Positions 60,095 to 64,000 of a stretch of DNA of 64,000 nt are shown one piece after another; position 1 is the stretch's first letter; every line of letters begins with the position of its first letter. The notes under the pieces were generated by a model. The model was not told where the DNA came from, ran no database searches, and worked only from the letters and a program-made list of their open reading frames with translations. The DNA is from Alicyclobacillus_A sp963788285 (GTDB taxonomy: Bacteria; Bacillota; Bacilli; Alicyclobacillales; Alicyclobacillaceae), in the NCBI GenBank assembly GCA_963788285.1, contig CAWBGB010000008.1, forward strand, positions 124,001-188,000. The letters are read 5' to 3'. Position numbers and translations under genes: made by a program.

Positions 60095-60880
60095 TTACGC
60101 TTCCGCCCCGACAGTTTCATCTTCGATGCCAAGTTCCTGCTTCAACCAATCGTAACCTTGGGCTTCCAGCTTTTCAGCCAATTCACGGCCACCAGAACGA
60201 ACAATTCGTCCCTGCATCATCACGTGCACGTAGTCCGGAACAATGTACTCGAGCAACCGTTGGTAGTGCGTGATAATCAGGAATCCAACCTCTGGAGAAC
60301 GCAAATCGTTCACGGCTTTCGCCACGATTTTCAATGCGTCAATGTCAAGGCCCGAGTCAATCTCATCAAGAATGACAATACGCGGGTTCAACATACTCAT
60401 TTGCAAAATCTCGTTGCGCTTCTTTTCTCCGCCAGAAAACCCTTCATTTAAGTATCGTTCAGCGAACACGGGGTCGATATTGAGTGACTTCATCTTCTCC
60501 TGCAGTTGTCGGTGGAATTTGATGACCGGCACTTCGTTTCCTTCCCCGAGTCGTGCGTTTAAAGCCGTACGGATAAAATTGGCATTGGATACACCTGGCA
60601 CTTCGGCAGGGTACTGCATGGCCAGGAACAGTCCGGCTCGGGCACGTTCATCGACGGACATATCCAGCAAGTCTTGTCCATCCAAAGTGACAGTGCCACC
60701 TGTCACCTCATACGCCGGATGGCCCATCAGCGCAGATGCCAAAGTGCTCTTTCCGGTTCCGTTCGGTCCCATGATGGCATGAATTTCTCCGCCTTTTACT
60801 TCGAGGTCCAAGCCTCGGACAATTTCCTTATCTTCAATAGAGACTTTCAGACCGTCAATTTTCAAATGTGGGGATGCCAT
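60095..60880 (-). CDS. sufC: Fe-S cluster assembly ATPase SufC
   Basis: The protein has 261 residues. The ATG at 60880 follows AAAGG. Walker A is IMGPNGTGKSTL near 37, the signature FSGGEKKRNEILQM near 145, Walker B IVILDEIDSGLD near 168 and the His switch LIITHYQRLLEYI near 200. It is the soluble ABC ATPase of the SufBCD complex and first gene of the suf operon. Confidence 0.97.
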   Translation of the reverse strand: MASPHLKIDGLKVSIEDKEIVRGLDLEVKGGEIHAIMGPNGTGKSTLASALMGHPAYEVTGGTVTLDGQDLLDMSVDERARAGLFLAMQYPAEVPGVSNANFIRTALNARLGEGNEVPVIKFHRQLQEKMKSLNIDPVFAERYLNEGFSGGEKKRNEILQMSMLNPRIVILDEIDSGLDIDALKIVAKAVNDLRSPEVGFLIITHYQRLLEYIVPDYVHVMMQGRIVRSGGRELAEKLEAQGYDWLKQELGIEDETVGAEA

Positions 60881-60921
60881 GTCTGACCAACCTTTCCCAG
60901 CGAGAATCTCTGTTGTAATGT

Positions 60922-60936
60922 TGACTTCGTTAGTCA
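60922..60936. promoter_or_regulatory. Dyad upstream of sufC, candidate regulator site
   Basis: TGACT-N5-AGTCA lies about 45 bp before the sufC start, in the leader or overlapping the promoter. It may be an operator for the Rrf2 regulator encoded at the end of the operon. No consensus is matched exactly. Confidence 0.35.
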
Positions 60937-61093
60937 CCTTTTTATCTAGATTAACACACTGCCGCAAAATTGCAAACGGATTAAACGCCAAAATGAAGAG
61001 TGACCCAAGTCCTCCATCTGTTCTCGACGGCGGCTTGGGTCTTGCCTGTTGACGGTTCTTTTGAACGTCCGGCTTCGAGGGCCGACTTGCTAA

Positions 61094-61405
61094 TTAGAAC
61101 AGGTATTTGAAAACAAGTTTCGCCTCTTCAGACATCATTTCTTTGTCCCAAGGCGGATCAAAGGTCAGTTCAACTTCTGCCTTTTCCACGCCAGGCAAGC
61201 TTTCCACTTTCTCAATCACTTGTGCCTGGATATCGTCAAACGCAGGGCATCCCATCGTTGTCAACGTCATAATGACTTTCACGTGTTTGCCGTCTTCGGA
61301 GATCTCAACCCCATAGACCATGCCGAGATTGACAATGTCAATTTGAATTTCGGGATCCAACACGTCGGTCAGAATTCCGCGTACCAGTTCCTCGGTGACC
61401 ATCAT
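61094..61405 (-). CDS. SufT/MIP18-like metal-sulfur cluster assembly factor (DUF59)
   Basis: The 103-residue protein carries the DUF59 hallmarks LTDVLDPEIQIDIVNLGMVYGVEI near 12-35 and LTTMGCPAFDDIQAQV near 49 with the reactive Cys, then VELTFDPPWDKEMMSEEAK near 80. Such proteins help Fe-S maturation under heavy demand. It lies upstream of sufC on the same strand with about 210 bp between, so it could be a separate transcript or the first part of the suf region. AAGGAGGG precedes ATG ATG. Confidence 0.92.
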   Translation of the reverse strand: MMVTEELVRGILTDVLDPEIQIDIVNLGMVYGVEISEDGKHVKVIMTLTTMGCPAFDDIQAQVIEKVESLPGVEKAEVELTFDPPWDKEMMSEEAKLVFKYLF

Positions 61406-61496
61406 CCATCCCTCCTTACGCCACTATCCCCTACAGCGTATCTTATTCCACAATCGCTGTCCATAAACTGTGTATCATCAGCGGATTTGTCACGCC

Positions 61497-61838
61497 TTAC
61501 TGAACCGTAAATTGAGTGAACATGTTGCTGTGTCCAGCCCCATAATACTGGCTGCACGCGATGGTATACGTGCCGGGTTTGTCAAATGTCCACACCTTGT
61601 CAATGGCGTTTTTGCCTTCCGCCCACCGTCACGTTTATCTTCGTGCCAACGACTTCGAAGCCGTGTACGCCTTCAGACGATTGCACGTGAAAATCCACTG
61701 GCACGCCGGGCTTTACAGTTAACGTCCACTTCCAATCAGAAGCGACGACATTATCTTTTGCGCGTTACTTGGCACTGGGTCGCTATTCCCGCTCTGACCG
61801 CAAGCTGTTAACTAACAATGCAATAACTAACAATGCAA
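61497..61838 (-). pseudogene. Lipoprotein cupredoxin (cytochrome oxidase subunit II-like), decayed
   Basis: Three frames are needed to read the protein. A decayed leader (LIALLVIALLV) runs into a lipobox-like LTACGQSGNSDPVPSNAQ. After a one-base loss near 61752 comes VVASDWKWTLTVKPGVPVDFHV and GVHGFEVVGTKINVTV. After another shift near 61618 comes KVWTFDKPGTYTIACSQYYGAGHSNMFTQFTV to a normal stop. The CuA motif C-S-x-x-C becomes C-S-x-x-Y, so only one Cys ligand remains beside His and Met. No start codon is left next to a terminator T-run. It is probably non-functional. Confidence 0.75.
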
Positions 61839-61840
61839 TA
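61811..61840. repeat. 15-bp tandem duplication
   Basis: ACTAACAATGCAATA occurs twice in direct succession. It lies in the signal-peptide part of the cupredoxin pseudogene and adds five codons without changing frame. Confidence 0.8.
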
Positions 61841-61842
61841 AG

Positions 61843-61884
61843 AAAAAAACCTGTACGCCCCTAGTATAACAGGAATCGTACAGG
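61843..61884 (-). terminator. Terminator after alanine dehydrogenase gene
   Basis: In the minus direction CCTGTACG and CGTACAGG pair around a 19-base loop, followed by seven T. It lies about 20 bp after the ald stop. Confidence 0.85.
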
Positions 61885-61905
61885 CTCTGGATCCATGAAT
61901 TATGT

Positions 61906-63021
61906 CTAAATGACCTCGGAAAGCGGTGTGTAAGACAGACCTTGGTCTCTTGCAACCGCTTCGTACGTCAGCTTTCCTGCGATGGTATTGACGCCCTTCG
62001 CGAGTGCCGCGTTTTTGCGAACTGCCTCACGTACACCGAAATTCGCCAACTGAACCGCGTATGGGATGGTGACGTTGGTCAAGGCCAATGTCGACGTGCG
62101 GGGTACGGCGCCTGGCATGTTGGCGACGGCATAGTGAATGACCCCGTATTTTTCATACGTAGGGTTGCTATGCGTGGTGATCCGGTCGATGGTCTCAATG
62201 GACCCACCCTGGTCAATCGCCGGGTCCACAATCACAGCGCCCTTGTTCATGCTCTTCACCATGTCGGCCGTGACAATCTTAGGCGCCCTCGCACCCGGGA
62301 TAAGAACGGCACCAATCAACAGGTCGCAACCTTCAATGTGCGCCTGGAGATTGTAGCCGTTGGACATAACTGTACGCAAGCGAGGTCCGAAGATGTCGTA
62401 CAGATAACGCAACCGGTTGACGTTGGTATCGAGGATAGTCACATCGGCTCCAAATCCCATAGCAATTCGGGCCGCGTTCGTACCGACAATACCACCGCCT
62501 ACAATCACCACGCGAGCAGGTGGGACACCCGGTACTCCCCCGAGCAATTCTCCTCTGCCGCCGTGCGCCTGTTCCAAGAAGTGCGCGCCAATCTGAATCG
62601 ACATGCGGCCCGCGACTTCACTCATAGGCGTTAACAAAGGTAGCGTGCCGTCGGCGAGTTGAACCGTTTCGTACGCAATCGCCGTCATTCCGGAGTCCAA
62701 CAGCGCCTTCGTGAGCCCCGGTTCTGGAGCCAAGTGAAGATATGTGAACAATGTCAGATCAGACCGGAAATACTTGTATTCCGTGGGTAGAGGTTCCTTC
62801 ACTTTCATAATCAGATTCGACTTGTTCCACGTGTCTTCAGCGGAATCCGCAATCTGTGCTCCCGCAGCCACATATACTTCGTCCGAAAAGCCGCTTCCCT
62901 CACCTGCAGACGTTTCCACAATCACCTGATGCCCAGCAGCAACCAGTGCGTGAACGCCAGCAGGCGTGATGGCAACGCGGTTCTCGTTGTCTTTAATTTC
63001 CTTCGGAACGCCAATAATCAC
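61906..63021 (-). CDS. ald: Alanine dehydrogenase
   Basis: This 371-residue NAD enzyme reversibly converts L-alanine to pyruvate and ammonia. It starts at GTG (MIIGVPKEIKDNENRVAITPAGV), with GGGAG upstream. Motifs are LIMKVKEPLPTEY near 70 (substrate Lys), FTYLHLAPEPGLT near 92 (catalytic His), VVIVGGGIVGTNAARIAMGFGADVTILD near 170 (NAD loop) and IVDPAIDQGGSIET near 265 (catalytic Asp). Length is standard. It is followed by a terminator and so is transcribed alone or after the gene at 63129. Confidence 0.97.
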   Translation of the reverse strand: MIIGVPKEIKDNENRVAITPAGVHALVAAGHQVIVETSAGEGSGFSDEVYVAAGAQIADSAEDTWNKSNLIMKVKEPLPTEYKYFRSDLTLFTYLHLAPEPGLTKALLDSGMTAIAYETVQLADGTLPLLTPMSEVAGRMSIQIGAHFLEQAHGGRGELLGGVPGVPPARVVIVGGGIVGTNAARIAMGFGADVTILDTNVNRLRYLYDIFGPRLRTVMSNGYNLQAHIEGCDLLIGAVLIPGARAPKIVTADMVKSMNKGAVIVDPAIDQGGSIETIDRITTHSNPTYEKYGVIHYAVANMPGAVPRTSTLALTNVTIPYAVQLANFGVREAVRKNAALAKGVNTIAGKLTYEAVARDQGLSYTPLSEVI

Positions 63022-63128
63022 CGCAGTAGCTCCCTTCTAATACGTGTCTCATACAATGTGCATGAAGCCCGTCCTCAGTGTAAATCACAGACGTCATGCA
63101 CGCAAACGGAAGATGTGGTCAGCAGGAT

Positions 63129-63404
63129 TCAAGTTTCCGAACCGTTTGTTGGCAGCACTACTTTGCGGCGAATTTTCCGCACCGGTAGCCGAATTTCCAG
63201 TTCTCCACTTTCCACCTTCTGAACAATCCACGCTTGAATTTTCTTTGTATCGCTCGGAGCAATCCGCCAATTGCGATATCCGTATTCAAACGATTCCGCC
63301 GTTAATTCTCCGCGTTTCGACAGGTCATCGACAGCGGCGCGAACGGCTTCCACGGTGGTGTGCAACATGTCGGCTAGTTCAGCCAGACTGAATCGCGTCG
63401 TCAT
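63129..63404 (-). CDS. Small winged-helix-like protein of unknown function
   Basis: The 91-residue protein begins MTTRFSLAELADMLHTTVEAVRAAVDDLSKRGEL, a helix-turn-helix-like pattern, then has a basic tail (VRKIRRKVVLPTNG). GGGGGAAGG precedes the ATG. It may bind nucleic acid, but no family is recognised. It lies about 107 bp upstream of ald on the same strand. Confidence 0.65.
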   Translation of the reverse strand: MTTRFSLAELADMLHTTVEAVRAAVDDLSKRGELTAESFEYGYRNWRIAPSDTKKIQAWIVQKVESGELEIRLPVRKIRRKVVLPTNGSET

Positions 63405-63442
63405 TACTACCTTCCCCCGCTTTCCCGCGTATCATCCCCGAA

Positions 63443-64000
63443 TCAGCGACAAATGTACCGGTTCTTGGACAGGTTCAGAGACGCTGGACCAATCAGGTAA
63501 AAATGTACCGTAGTCACGGCACCTGGTGCAAGGACGACCGGGGAAGTGCCGTTGGTCAAGCGGTTCATAAAACGGACGGCGCCCGGTTGTGTCCAATCGT
63601 CCGACTGCAAATTGGAAAGCCAGATGATCGCCTTCACGTCATTTATCCGGATGTACGTCGAGCTGGTGTTGCCCAAGGTCGAGTTGACGGCGAACAACTT
63701 GCCACTTGCCCACTGAAAACGAGGTGTCACGCTCCAGTCGGACATGGACATCGGTGCCTTTTGCCACGCCACGTCTGTATTGGCCATGTCAACGAACCAA
63801 CGCCCCAGAAACATCAGCTTTCGGGTTCCCCTGGAAATGACCGTTTTCATCCACGGGAACACCGAGCGGGCGGAACGTCCAAGCCAACGACTGGCCAGGA
63901 CTCAGGGATTGTTTCGGGGGATCGACAAAAGTAGCCCACCGCGCGTCCACGAGCCAATCCGGCTGGTCTCCGGTTTCAAACACGAGCAATCCGACAACGT
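63443..64000 (-). pseudogene. Probable extracellular beta-rich protein, frameshifted, cut by window edge
   Basis: A frame entering from the right edge reads LLVFETGDQPDWLVDARWATFVDPPKQSLSPGQSLAWTFRPLGVPVDENGHFQGNPK. After a one-base shift near 63820 a second frame continues GRWFVDMANTDVAWQKAP, FAVNSTLGNTSSTYIRINDVKAIIWLSNLQ and ends LNLSKNRYICR at 63443. The pattern of alternating hydrophobic strands suggests an extracellular beta-sandwich. No family recognised. The shift may be a sequence error. Confidence 0.55.

Noticed and set aside
61012..61050. GACCCAAG/CTTGGGTC dyad between sufC and the DUF59 gene as a terminator
   Set aside because: The loop is about 25 bases and there is no T-run on either strand, so termination is not supported.
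1..64000. CRISPR arrays, tRNA or rRNA genes
   Set aside because: No regularly spaced repeats and no tRNA or rRNA conserved segments were found on either strand.

Overview
The window looks like chromosome of a moderately GC-rich, spore-former-type Firmicute, most like Alicyclobacillus or a close relative. This is inferred from strong AGGAGG-type ribosome sites, frequent TTG and GTG starts, the Bacilli-type suf order (C-D-S-U-B), a fadR-etfB-etfA operon with a Bacillus-type FadR box, a YqkE-like protein, and remnants of an acid-protease-like protein and a lipoprotein cupredoxin. No rRNA, tRNA or CRISPR was seen.

Layout. (1) 1-21.7 kb, nearly all minus strand: a carbohydrate region with six Gfo/Idh/MocA oxidoreductases, four AP-endonuclease-2/xylose-isomerase-like TIM barrels, NanE, an enolase-superfamily enzyme, a metallophosphoesterase, a GNAT protein, a secreted F5/8C-DUF4855 protein and a complete ABC sugar importer headed by a small secreted protein. 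This set resembles oxidise/eliminate/reduce routes that act through 3-keto-sugars. The middle part (about 4.1-12.1 kb) is visibly AT-richer and holds second copies of enzymes found in the GC-richer part. (2) 22-25.7 kb: a DUF2161 nuclease-fold protein, proline dehydrogenase and a decayed IS3-family element. (3) 25.5-31.9 kb: an IMPase-pncB-ispH operon, copZ with a CsoR-like box, and an aspartase/fumarase-family lyase. (4) 32-40 kb: acyl-CoA catabolism, with dehydrogenase, SDR, thiolase and family III CoA-transferase on the minus strand and two divergent acyl-CoA ligases, the second frameshifted. (5) 40-42.6 kb: a scrap yard with a G1-protease-like fragment, an Rhs fragment, an orphan immunity-like gene and a frameshifted IS110 transposase. 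(6) 42.6-50.3 kb: hutH, an ABC-2 exporter with a possible attenuated leader, methionine gamma-lyase with a sigma-54 promoter next to its probable TyrR-like activator, and small genes. (7) 50.4-54.6 kb: fadR-etfBA and two thiol redox proteins. (8) 54.7-61.4 kb: the suf operon with a Rieske protein, an Rrf2 regulator and a SufT-like protein. (9) 61.5-64 kb: a cupredoxin pseudogene, alanine dehydrogenase and a frameshifted secreted protein.

The most interesting signals are the multi-oxidoreductase sugar cluster with paired paralogues, a dispersed palindromic repeat family (five sites) not linked to the IS elements, the leader-peptide/terminator arrangement before the ABC-2 exporter, the decayed Rhs/immunity locus, and several promoter or operator sites that connect regulators to targets inside the window. 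Several otherwise well-conserved genes carry single-base frameshifts. Some may be sequence errors rather than true decay.
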